Below, piece after piece: positions 16,966 to 24,967 of a stretch of DNA of 64,000 bases. The translations under genes were made by a program, and so were the position numbers. This DNA comes from Treponema sp. (GTDB taxonomy: Bacteria; Spirochaetota; Spirochaetia; Treponematales; Treponemataceae). Each line of letters starts with the position of its first letter. Position 1 is the first letter of the stretch. The notes under the pieces were generated by a model. It saw only the letters and a program-made list of their open reading frames with translations. It made no database searches and was not told the origin of the DNA. The stretch lies in the NCBI GenBank assembly GCA_017549025.1, contig JAFYWB010000068.1:124001-188000 (forward strand), in the 5' to 3' direction.

Positions 16966-17163
16966 TTACGTTCTGGCTATGGCAGTAAAGCCCAAATCAT
17001 CCAGTGTGGAAATGGCGGTGTTGGCACAGTTTTGGCAGCCGTCAATAGTCACCGTCTTTTCTTCCAAGGATACGGAAAAGGTAAGCTTGTCCTCTTCTAG
17101 GGCCTTGGTGATTCGCTCCACGCACTTGTGGCAGTGGATTTCTGGTACATCGAGAATAATCAT
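16966..17163 (-). CDS. Small heavy-metal-associated (HMA) protein, copper-chaperone-like
   Basis: 65 residues. ATG 17163 follows AGGAGG five bases upstream, so this start is preferred to the upstream one at 17220. The fold pattern is that of CopZ-type ferredoxin-like domains, with a CxxC in PEIHCHKC (Cys11 and Cys14). The usual GMTCxxC is altered to EIHCHKC, adding a histidine in the metal loop. A second pair CQNC (Cys43, Cys46) replaces the usual spacing before the last helix, which is uncommon. It follows copA by 25 bp on the same strand, so it probably delivers Cu(I) to, or buffers it for, the ATPase. Confidence 0.8.
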   Translation of the reverse strand: MIILDVPEIHCHKCVERITKALEEDKLTFSVSLEEKTVTIDGCQNCANTAISTLDDLGFTAIART

Positions 17164-17188
17164 AAAAACCTCCTGTGTGCTTCTGTAT

Positions 17189-19519
17189 CTATAATTTTTT
17201 TGTCCGTAGTCGTAATGCATTTGACACTACGCAGACGGAGCTTAAGGACATGGCCAAGGCTGCCAGCATGGGTGACATAAGGTGCCCTGTAATGGGATAC
17301 AAAAGACCTGCTGCCACGGGAATACCGATGGTGTTGTACAAAAAGGCCCAAAACAGGTTTTGCCGAATGTTGGTGATGGTCAGTTTGCTGAGTCTGATGG
17401 TTTTAACCACATCAAGGAGGCTGCTTCCCATGAGGATGACATCTCCCGCCTCCACCGCAATGTCGCTACCGCCACCCATAGCCACACCACTGTCTGCCTG
17501 CACCAAGGCGGGGGCGTCGTTAATACCGTCTCCCACCATCATCACCTGAAAGCCTTCGTTTTGTAGCTTTGCCACCACTTGAGCCTTTTCTTGGGGCAGC
17601 ACTTGGGCAATCACCTGATCCACCTGTACTTGATTTCCAATAGCTTGGGCTGCCCCTTTGTTGTCTCCCGTCAAAAGGATGGTTCTAATTCCCAAAGATT
17701 TTAGCTGTTGGATGGCCTCAAAGCTGGTTTCTCGGATGGGGTCTGCAATGGCAATAATCCCAAGGATTTTTGCTGGTGCATTGCCTTCCTGCAGGGCGGC
17801 ATAGACCAAGGTATTTCCCTGCTCAGGAAGCTCCTGACTGGCCTTTGCTAGGGATGGGGGGAGGCTACAGCCTGATTCTTCCATAAGGCGAAGGCTTCCC
17901 ACCAATACTGTGGCATCCTGCTGTATTGTGGCTTTAATTCCTTTGCCAGGAATGGTTTCAAAGCTGGCAATGGAAAAATTCTTGGAACAAGAGCATGCCG
18001 CTGCATGATCAAGGATTGCCTGGGCCAAAGGATGCTGTGCCACAGCTTCTACCACCGCCACCAAAGACAAGAAATACTCCTTGTCTACACCTTCTGCCGT
18101 TACCACCTGAGTCACCTGGGGCTTGCCTTGGGTGACAGTGCCTGTTTTATCCAGTACCACGGCGGTGGTTTTTCCTGCCACCTCTAGGGCTTCTCCGCTT
18201 CGCACCAGAATACCATGACTTGCTCCCAGGCCTGTTCCCACCATAATAGCTGCAGGTGTGGCCAAGCCCAAGGCACAGGGACAGGCGATTACCAGCACCG
18301 AGGTAAAGATTTGAAGCACAAAGGCCACATCCTTTCCGGCAATGAACCACACCACCGCTGCCACTGCCGCAATGGCCATAACCACTGGCACAAAAATACC
18401 AGAAACCCTGTCGGCAATCTTTGCAATGGGAGCCTTTTTTCCCTGGGCCTCCTCCATAAAGGCCACAATCCGTGCCAAGGTGGAATCCTTTCCCACTCGG
18501 CTTACTCGTATCTGCAGCACCCCATTCAGATTCATGCTGCCACCAGTAACAGTACTTCCCATAACCTTTTCCACCGGCAGGCTTTCTCCGGTAAGCATGG
18601 ATTCATCCACACCACTAGCTCCTTGGACAACCTCTCCGTCAGCAGGAATGCGGCTCCCTGGTTTTACCACTATCAAGTCCCCTACAGCCAGCTGTTCTGC
18701 AGGCACCTCTACAGGATTTCCGTTTTTTAAAAGGAAGGCAGTGGGGGGAGTAAGCTCCATCAAGGCGGTAATGGCTGAACCAGTCTTTTTTTTGCTTTTT
18801 TCTTCTAGGTATTTTCCCGTCATAACAAAGGTTACCACCATGGTGGCAGACTCGTAGTACAGGTGATGCAGTTGGTGGGGATTGTCCGCCACTAAAAAGG
18901 TAATAGCCAAACTGTAGATAAAAGAAACGAGGCTTCCCACTGCCACTAGAGAATTCATGTTGGGATTACCGTGGAACAAAGCGGAAAATCCATTTGAATA
19001 AAAGAACCTACCGTAAAAAAGCACGGGAATGGTGAGCAAAAGCTGCAGCAGGGCAAAGTTTGAAGGATGGCTCGCCCCTTGGACAATGTCTGGCAGGGGG
19101 AGGGGAGTACTTAGCATGGAGCCCATGGAAACATACATGAGGGCCAGTGTAAAAATCCAGGCTCCCACCAGACGATGCTTTTTTTCCTGAAGTTCCCTAT
19201 CTTTGGGCTCTGGTGATTTTGTATTTTGTTTGTTCTGGCCAGTGGAACTTTGGGCCTCTTGCTGATTGTCGTTTGTACTTCCCGCTGAGGAAAGTATCTG
19301 CTCTTTGATATACGGTTGGCAGCCAAAGCCCGCTCGCTCCACCTTTGACATAATCAGCTGGGGAGTCACCTTTTCTTGGTCATAGCGAATGGTCATGCGG
19401 CCTGTGGTTAGGTTTACGTTGCTTTCTTCCACACCTTCAAGCTTTCTGGTTACTCGCTCCACGGCACTGCTACAGGCAGCACAGCTCATGCCGGTGATGA
19501 TATAGGTTTCTTCTTTCAT
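17189..19519 (-). CDS. copA: Copper-transporting P1B-type ATPase
   Basis: Exports Cu(I) across the inner membrane with ATP. From ATG 19519 (AGGA nine bases upstream) the protein has 776 residues. An N-terminal HMA domain carries GMSCAAC (Cys13 and Cys16), followed by a charged Gln/Asn/Ser linker (about 80-115), eight membrane helices, the actuator TGES, the metal-site CPC (413-415), the phosphorylated Asp457 in DKTGT, HP in AQHPLA and the hinge GDGINDAP. All residues expected for a working pump are present. An upstream in-frame ATG at 19567 lacks a ribosome binding site. Confidence 0.95.
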   Translation of the reverse strand: MKEETYIITGMSCAACSSAVERVTRKLEGVEESNVNLTTGRMTIRYDQEKVTPQLIMSKVERAGFGCQPYIKEQILSSAGSTNDNQQEAQSSTGQNKQNTKSPEPKDRELQEKKHRLVGAWIFTLALMYVSMGSMLSTPLPLPDIVQGASHPSNFALLQLLLTIPVLFYGRFFYSNGFSALFHGNPNMNSLVAVGSLVSFIYSLAITFLVADNPHQLHHLYYESATMVVTFVMTGKYLEEKSKKKTGSAITALMELTPPTAFLLKNGNPVEVPAEQLAVGDLIVVKPGSRIPADGEVVQGASGVDESMLTGESLPVEKVMGSTVTGGSMNLNGVLQIRVSRVGKDSTLARIVAFMEEAQGKKAPIAKIADRVSGIFVPVVMAIAAVAAVVWFIAGKDVAFVLQIFTSVLVIACPCALGLATPAAIMVGTGLGASHGILVRSGEALEVAGKTTAVVLDKTGTVTQGKPQVTQVVTAEGVDKEYFLSLVAVVEAVAQHPLAQAILDHAAACSCSKNFSIASFETIPGKGIKATIQQDATVLVGSLRLMEESGCSLPPSLAKASQELPEQGNTLVYAALQEGNAPAKILGIIAIADPIRETSFEAIQQLKSLGIRTILLTGDNKGAAQAIGNQVQVDQVIAQVLPQEKAQVVAKLQNEGFQVMMVGDGINDAPALVQADSGVAMGGGSDIAVEAGDVILMGSSLLDVVKTIRLSKLTITNIRQNLFWAFLYNTIGIPVAAGLLYPITGHLMSPMLAALAMSLSSVCVVSNALRLRTKKL

Positions 19520-19604
19520 GCTTGCATTTCCTACTCTCACTATATAGCTTGAAGAATTGATGGTCAAGAAAAAGGGGCTACCCTTTTGGACAACCCCCGT
19601 ATAA

Positions 19605-19691
19605 CTATTTTTTGCCGTTAATCTTGTCTACGATAAATCCCCCTGTTGTTGCTTTAAAAGTACCATCATCTGATACATAAACTTCCTCCAC
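19605..19691 (-). pseudogene. C-terminal gene remnant, unknown
   Basis: A 28-codon tail reads VYVSDDGTFKATTGGFIVDK and then INGKK before TAG. There is no ribosome binding site before the only possible start (GTG 19691), so this looks like the end of a gene whose 5' part is lost. It lies antisense to the start of the fragment on the other strand. Confidence 0.35.
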
Positions 19692-19834
19692 TTACTGCAA
19701 AGGAAATTGAGGAGGTTTTGAACTTCAAAAACACGGATTATGAGGATTGCCCAAAGCAAACTACAGAGGATTTCTCACAAAATTCCATTACATTCCATAA
19801 AATCATGCCACCAACTCCAACTGAATCCCGATGA
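19691..19834 (+). pseudogene. Remnant of a BrnA/CopG-like antitoxin gene
   Basis: The frame reads LTAKEIEEVLNFKNTDYEDC then PKQTTEDFS. That resembles the LTxxEIEEaxNFKNTDFSDCPxLT segment I know from BrnA-type antitoxins of type II toxin-antitoxin loci. There is no start codon or ribosome binding site, and no toxin gene beside it. The 3' end runs into the convergent gene at 19775. I treat it as a decayed fragment. Confidence 0.45.
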
Positions 19835-20353
19835 AGGGTGCTGTATTTCATAACACGGAATTACTAAGCCTGAATCCGTTGTATAACTTCCAGACCGATA
19901 CGAATATCCGTCGTATTCACAATCACTCCAACTTTCAAAGTTTGTATATGGTAAGTTTTCCCAAAGTCGACTTCCCCAAACAAGTACTACATCTGGCTCA
20001 AGGTAATCTAGGACTTCAAAGAATGCATCTTCTGATTCTTCAAACTGACATTGTTTAGGACTCTTTCTAGATTTTGAAACACAAGATTGTACATAATTGT
20101 AGAATGCAACTGAATTCCAAATACGTTCACGATCATCACAATCTGTTTCGCAACCATCAAGAGCGCGTTCAAAATTGGTATATGCTGCCATTGTATAATT
20201 GCTATATGCCTGGTCATAAAGCAAATCAATAGTTTTGGATGAACCTGTATCTTGGCCATAATGGCTTTCACCTAAGACAAGAATCTTTTTGCCAAAACAG
20301 CCACCGTTCCAGTAGTCATTTCCAATCCATGGATCAAAATGTACAGAATTCAT
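19775..20353 (-). CDS. Conserved hypothetical protein with LGESHYG motif
   Basis: 192 residues, start ATG 20353 preceded by AAGGAG. The segment GKKILVLGESHYG near residues 21-34 and the later LEPDVVLVWGSRLWENLP resemble a group of uncharacterised bacterial proteins whose core looks like the uracil-DNA-glycosylase fold, but the catalytic motifs of true UDGs are not evident. The protein is rich in Trp, Tyr and Cys (eight cysteines), and has no signal peptide. It sits alone at the start of the accessory stretch and overlaps the antitoxin remnant. Confidence 0.6.
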   Translation of the reverse strand: MNSVHFDPWIGNDYWNGGCFGKKILVLGESHYGQDTGSSKTIDLLYDQAYSNYTMAAYTNFERALDGCETDCDDRERIWNSVAFYNYVQSCVSKSRKSPKQCQFEESEDAFFEVLDYLEPDVVLVWGSRLWENLPYTNFESWSDCEYDGYSYRSGSYTTDSGLVIPCYEIQHPSSGFSWSWWHDFMECNGIL

Positions 20354-20430
20354 AGTTTTCTCCTTGTCTGCTTTGTTGTCAGTGGGCTCTCATCTGTTCT
20401 ACCTTATTTTAGGCTAGATATCAATCTGTT

Positions 20431-22347
20431 TTAAGGACTTGCCACGGTAACTAAGTTCAGGTATTCTTGTCGCTGTTCTTGAATAGATTGCAGGATTTCC
20501 TCCCGATACTTGGAACGATTTACCTGTTCTTCCAGTTTTAACCCAGCAAAATCTGTTAACACCCCAAATCCCGCTCCTGCAAAAAATCCAACAACATTTC
20601 CAACTCCAGGAGCAACGCTTCCAATAGCTGTTCCAATAAGAGTTTTTTTCAAAACCTTTTCTCCTGTTTCGGTGATAACTTTTTTTGCCAGCTTTTGAGA
20701 AACCTTTCCTGCAAGTTTTTCCACCAACTCTTTTGTAATCTTACGAGTTAAAAGGCCGGTTGTAAGGCCCACCACTCCAGAGGTAAGCCAGCGGGCAGAA
20801 GTGGTTCGAGAAAAATTAGGGTCAACCTTTATCATAATGTCATTTAAACTAGTGGAAAGAGTTGCTTGATACATACCATTTCTGTAAGTGATTTTATTTT
20901 CTTCTCGAATTATATCCATACCTTGTTGCCATTTCTTTTGGGCCTCATGAGAAATCTGAGCAAGTGCTGCTTCTAAATCTTGCTTTGGTATAAGAGTTTC
21001 TTCCAGTAGTTGATCCATGTATTGCCCAGTACTGGTGTTTACGGCCTCCAGGGCTGCTGCCTCTGCTGCTTTATCAGTGAGTTTTGCCACTGCCTGATTA
21101 ATACCGTCTTTAATCATATTCCACAAACGCAGGTATTCACTGCTGAGACTGTAGTATTTGTCTAGGTAGGCATCAATGTTACCTTCCATGGTGTCAAAAT
21201 ACTGGTTAATTACAGGAACCATTTCTTCCATAGTTTGAGCCTGTACTGTAGCAGAAAAATGTTCCATCTGCTGTGCTGTTCCCACCTTGTACAGGGCCCC
21301 ATCAATGACCTCTGTTATCATCGTAGTTTTATCTTCTACTGCTCGCACAAGGTGAGGTTGGCTTAACAGAAACCGTATCCCAAAGAAAATACCAATGGCT
21401 GCAACAACAAGGAAAATCCCAAGTCCTATGGCTACCTTTTTAGAAAGATGGCGGATAGAGACTGTTTCTTTTCCTTGTATTCCCACTAATTTTTCCACAG
21501 GAACGGCAACAGAAATAATTCGTTTGGGGTCAAGGTATAGACAGCGGAAAACACAACTTAAAGCATAAAAGGCAAAACCACCGCTTAAAAGAATTACTGC
21601 CACCACCATATAGAGAGGAAAAACCACTCCATGAGCTACATTACTGCCTAAAATAGACTGAATGATTGCATCAAAATTGTTCAGAACTGTGGCTACAAGC
21701 CTTGCCAACTGATTTTGCTGAAAAGGATTTTCTGAACCCAGCAGGGGAGCAGAAAAAGAAAGTGTTGCCACATTGTTAGAAAGATAGAACAGAATAAGTC
21801 CATATACCACAGTACAAAGAAAAAAGATACTGCCAGAAAAAAGCATTACAATCTGTTCGTTTTTTGCTGGATGGTTTACATCTCCAAAGGGATTTTTCTT
21901 AAAATAATTTCTAATTCCAGCCATAGAAAGAACCACCACTGGTAATAACACCATAAGAGCCACATATTCCGAGCGAGACATGATGGAAAGATACACAGGC
22001 AAAATCAGGGCCAGTGCAAAGGCCACAATTCCATGGAAACTATAGGCTGCCACCCGCTTTCTGTGGAAATTATAGTAACAGGTATTCCAGAAACCTTGGG
22101 GTGGAGTTTGGCAACCAGTTAAAAAGTGTTGCTTTCGGAGCGTTACCTGACAACAAGAGTAGAGACAGATGGGAAAAAAGAATAAAAGTACTGCTGTTAC
22201 ATAGGAAGGATATCCGTCTTGAGCCACCCAGTACACAAGACCATGAATTACCACCAAGGCCAAAAGGTAAAGGGCTGAAAACCGAATCATAGTTCCCCAG
22301 GGGAAATGAAAGTTTTTTGTCACACTGATTTTTTTAGTATTTGCCAT
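20431..22347 (-). CDS. Large membrane protein with glycine-zipper-like C-terminus
   Basis: 638 residues from ATG 22347, which has GGAGG seven bases upstream. Six or more hydrophobic helices occupy residues 20-330. A helical, charged region follows (about 335-520: TTMITEVIDGALYKVGTAQQ, YFDTMEGNIDAYLDKYYS). Near residues 535-610 come Gly/Ala-rich stretches (GVVGLTTGLL, GTAIGSVAPGVGNVVGFFAGAGF) typical of glycine-zipper segments that pack or insert in membranes. I do not recognise a named family. The middle region with spaced aromatic and acidic residues is likely extracytoplasmic. It is monocistronic. Confidence 0.6.
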   Translation of the reverse strand: MANTKKISVTKNFHFPWGTMIRFSALYLLALVVIHGLVYWVAQDGYPSYVTAVLLFFFPICLYSCCQVTLRKQHFLTGCQTPPQGFWNTCYYNFHRKRVAAYSFHGIVAFALALILPVYLSIMSRSEYVALMVLLPVVVLSMAGIRNYFKKNPFGDVNHPAKNEQIVMLFSGSIFFLCTVVYGLILFYLSNNVATLSFSAPLLGSENPFQQNQLARLVATVLNNFDAIIQSILGSNVAHGVVFPLYMVVAVILLSGGFAFYALSCVFRCLYLDPKRIISVAVPVEKLVGIQGKETVSIRHLSKKVAIGLGIFLVVAAIGIFFGIRFLLSQPHLVRAVEDKTTMITEVIDGALYKVGTAQQMEHFSATVQAQTMEEMVPVINQYFDTMEGNIDAYLDKYYSLSSEYLRLWNMIKDGINQAVAKLTDKAAEAAALEAVNTSTGQYMDQLLEETLIPKQDLEAALAQISHEAQKKWQQGMDIIREENKITYRNGMYQATLSTSLNDIMIKVDPNFSRTTSARWLTSGVVGLTTGLLTRKITKELVEKLAGKVSQKLAKKVITETGEKVLKKTLIGTAIGSVAPGVGNVVGFFAGAGFGVLTDFAGLKLEEQVNRSKYREEILQSIQEQRQEYLNLVTVASP

Positions 22348-22569
22348 AAAGAGCCTCCTGCCACTGAACTGTAAGTACATTATAAACTATAGAATCTGTC
22401 AAGAGATGATAGAGGTAAAAATGAACTTTATTGATGAGTAAGATTCAGTTTCCCAGCTTTTATCTGTGAGTATAATGTTCTCCTTGGAATAAATTGGGTT
22501 TACATACTAATTAGACTCTTTAACGTGGAAAAAAGATATTTTGCAGAAAGAAGAAATATTCACGAAAAG
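22348..22569. other. A+T-rich intergenic stretch
   Basis: No open frame, RNA gene or hairpin with a T-run could be supported here. It leads into the palindromic repeat array. Confidence 0.5.
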
Positions 22570-22731
22570 GAAATTTAGAATTTCAAACAATGAAATTTAG
22601 AATTTCTAACAATGAAATTTAGAATTTCTAACAATGAAATTTAGAATTTCTAACAATGAAATTCAGAATTTCAAGCAATGAAATTTAGAATTTCTAACAA
22701 GGAAATTCAGAATTTCAAACAATGAAATTAG
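22570..22731. repeat. Seven tandem 22-bp repeats, each holding a 15-bp palindrome
   Basis: Seven exact-length units start at 22570, 22592, 22614, 22636, 22658, 22680 and 22702, with a partial eighth. Each is GAAATT-TAG-AATTTC (or -CAG-) plus a 7-bp spacer (AAACAAT, TAACAAT, AAGCAAT). The arms of the palindrome never vary; changes fall in the loop and spacer. The period is close to two helical turns. It is intergenic, upstream of the large membrane protein gene (minus strand) and beyond the end of the ADP-ribosylglycohydrolase gene. Confidence 0.93.
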
Positions 22732-22838
22732 ATAGTGCACAATGAGCATAGAAGACTTGGTAGAAAAATTCAAGAACTAGTTGCGTGTAAAAATTGGCAC
22801 TATCTCATAACCTTGCATCTTGATGGGAACGGAGTTTA

Positions 22839-23807
22839 TTATTGATGATTTACAGGAATTATTGCTTTTGTAAATCTGGTAATTACATCATCAATCAGCT
22901 GTTTATTGCGAATATCCTTTATCCATTCTTTGGGGATGTCTCCATAATAAAGACCTGCTATGCTTCCAGCTACACATGCTACAGTGTCTGTATCTGCACC
23001 GAGGTTTACAGCCTTCAAAACACAGTCACGATAATTATCTGTATTCAAAAAACACCACAATGCAGCTTCCAGGGTATCTACTATGTAGCCAGAACTTTTA
23101 ATTTCTTCTTCTGGAATGTTTTTAAAATTTGTATGGAAAATTCCTTCGTATTTTTGGAGAGCTTGCTCATACTGAGGATATTTACGGACATAGGCAGCGA
23201 TTTTTTCTAATCCACAGTTTTGCAAGGAATCCTTTTGTGTTTCTTTGAGGATTTCAATCATTATGGAGCAGTAAATATCACATCCTATGAGAGAAATTTC
23301 ATGGCCATGGGTTAGGCGAGAAATATCATGGATAAGTTCAAAAGATTTTTCGTTATCCATTGCAGAGGAGCCAAACTTCTGGAATACATAGAGTGGCAGT
23401 GGGGCTATTCTCATTAAAGAACCATTTCCATTATCACTTTCAGAAGTAAGACCACAGTCTAAAGGGGCTTTTCCTGTGTGAAAATTGTTTATTGCCTTAT
23501 AACAAGTTCTTCCAATATCAAAGGTATCATTGTCGGGGGTATATTTTGAATTTGCATACCACTCCCAGAATCGACTCATTATGTCTTCATAATCGATTTT
23601 TCCCTGTATACCAATACTATCTGCCAAACAGAGCATCATGCTTGAATCATCAGACCAACTTCCTTTAGGAAGGTAAAATGTCCCAAACCCACGCATATCT
23701 GTAACAGGATTTTCTTTTAGTTCTTCTCGTGACAAAAATTCAACAGGAACACCCACTGCATCGGCTACAATGGCACCATATAGTGTAGTATATATTTTAT
23801 CTTTCAT
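22839..23807 (-). CDS. ADP-ribosylglycohydrolase family protein
   Basis: 322 residues from ATG 23807 (GGGAGG upstream). The family removes ADP-ribose from arginine or other acceptors, with two Mg ions. Both metal motifs are visible: GSWSDDSSMMLCLADS near residues 49-64 (family form GxxTDDTxM) and GADTDTVACVAGSIAG near 277-292. The GAIVADAVGVPVEF start and SDNGNGSLMRIAPLPL (family NGxxMRxxPL) also fit. No ADP-ribosyltransferase lies beside it, so it may act on host- or phage-derived or housekeeping ADP-ribosylation. An upstream ATG at 23876 lacks a ribosome binding site. Confidence 0.88.
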   Translation of the reverse strand: MKDKIYTTLYGAIVADAVGVPVEFLSREELKENPVTDMRGFGTFYLPKGSWSDDSSMMLCLADSIGIQGKIDYEDIMSRFWEWYANSKYTPDNDTFDIGRTCYKAINNFHTGKAPLDCGLTSESDNGNGSLMRIAPLPLYVFQKFGSSAMDNEKSFELIHDISRLTHGHEISLIGCDIYCSIMIEILKETQKDSLQNCGLEKIAAYVRKYPQYEQALQKYEGIFHTNFKNIPEEEIKSSGYIVDTLEAALWCFLNTDNYRDCVLKAVNLGADTDTVACVAGSIAGLYYGDIPKEWIKDIRNKQLIDDVITRFTKAIIPVNHQ

Positions 23808-23974
23808 TAATTGCCTCCCTAATTGATAGTGTATAATAAAGTCGCAAAATAGGGTAGAAAAATATTGGTTACACACATCCTAGAGAAGATGAAGGAGCTG
23901 GCTAGTGATGAGAGGAGTATACTTGTGATCTGAACTGTCCTAAAATATATTTTTCTTATTTTCACATTCTATTT

Positions 23975-24967
23975 CTAAGAAATAATTTCAAACTCAAAAA
24001 TAATTGGAAAATGATCAGAAATTCTTTCATAATAATCGTAAGAGTTGTAAAATCTATTATTCCCTATCTGAATAGAATCGTAAATTTGTTTGTTATCAGG
24101 GATTTTAACTCTTTTCATGATTTGGATTTCTTTAATTTTATTGCTGAAAATAAAATGATCATAAGAATTTCTAAATCCAAAGTTTTCCTCATTATTTGTT
24201 TGTATTGTAGTCAAAAGTCCAAATTCTTTAGAATAATACCAACTTGATGTTCCGTCAACATTATCAAAATTTCTATCATTAAGAGATTTTCTATGTGTAT
24301 TAAAATCACCTCCAATAATAACTGCTGACCTTGACTTTAATTGTGCATACAATCTTTCCAGTGTGTTAAGATCCCTATAATATCTATCAAGATTATTATG
24401 GGGAATATGAACATTAACGATATTTATTTTTGAATTTGTGGCTAATTCGACAAACTCGATAACTTGGACAGAATTTTTATCAAACAAAAATTTTCCATTA
24501 AATTTGTCAAATCCAAATTCCTTTGCTCGATCTTTTCCTTTTAGTTTTCTAGTGTTATACAGTATGGCATTATTTTGCGTTTTGTTACCACTTGAATAAT
24601 TCTCTCCTTCAATTTCTATATCTTTTCGTAACATATATCCTGCTGAAGTAAAATATTCCCACTTCCCTCCAAAACCAGATAATTTTCTACAGAAATAATC
24701 TAATACATTATTCTTTCGAGGGTTTTGAAAATACTTTGTGTCTAATCTTTTATCCAGTTCTATGGTTACTTCTTGTAAAAGAACTATGTCTGCTTCAGAT
24801 TGTTTAATTATAGAAACAATATCATTAGCCCACTGTTCATTAGTTTCCAATCTATGAGACTTTTGTGTTCCATTTAGGTTAAAAGACATAATTTTTAAAG
24901 ATTCAGAGAAAATGGAACTTATGAGAACTACTGAGTATATGATAATGAATAATTTCTTCTTAGTCAT
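23975..24967 (-). CDS. Secreted endonuclease/exonuclease/phosphatase (EEP) family protein
   Basis: 330 residues with a short signal peptide (MTKKKLFIIIYSVVLISSIFS). Core motifs of the DNase I-like fold are all present: LKIMSFNLNG (Asn), IVLLQEV (metal Glu), NIVNVHIPH (His), IGGDFNTHR (Asp, Asn) and the terminal SDHFPIIFEFE (Asp-His). It could be a secreted nuclease, phosphodiesterase or sphingomyelinase-like enzyme; the sequence does not decide between them. Its start overlaps the end of the upstream gene by 8 bp, so the two are translated together. Codon use is strongly A/T. Confidence 0.85.
   Translation of the reverse strand: MTKKKLFIIIYSVVLISSIFSESLKIMSFNLNGTQKSHRLETNEQWANDIVSIIKQSEADIVLLQEVTIELDKRLDTKYFQNPRKNNVLDYFCRKLSGFGGKWEYFTSAGYMLRKDIEIEGENYSSGNKTQNNAILYNTRKLKGKDRAKEFGFDKFNGKFLFDKNSVQVIEFVELATNSKINIVNVHIPHNNLDRYYRDLNTLERLYAQLKSRSAVIIGGDFNTHRKSLNDRNFDNVDGTSSWYYSKEFGLLTTIQTNNEENFGFRNSYDHFIFSNKIKEIQIMKRVKIPDNKQIYDSIQIGNNRFYNSYDYYERISDHFPIIFEFEIIS

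Noticed and set aside
22570-22731. CRISPR array
   Set aside because: The repeat unit is only 15-22 bp, the spacers are 7 bp and nearly identical, and no cas genes are present.
22741-22782. Very short plus-strand frame MSIEDLVEKFKN next to the repeat array
   Set aside because: Twelve codons with no ribosome binding site and no recognisable source; too short to call a gene or remnant.
22839-23807. DarTG-like DNA ADP-ribosylation module
   Set aside because: The glycohydrolase is of the DraG/ARH type, not a macrodomain, and there is no ADP-ribosyltransferase gene beside it.
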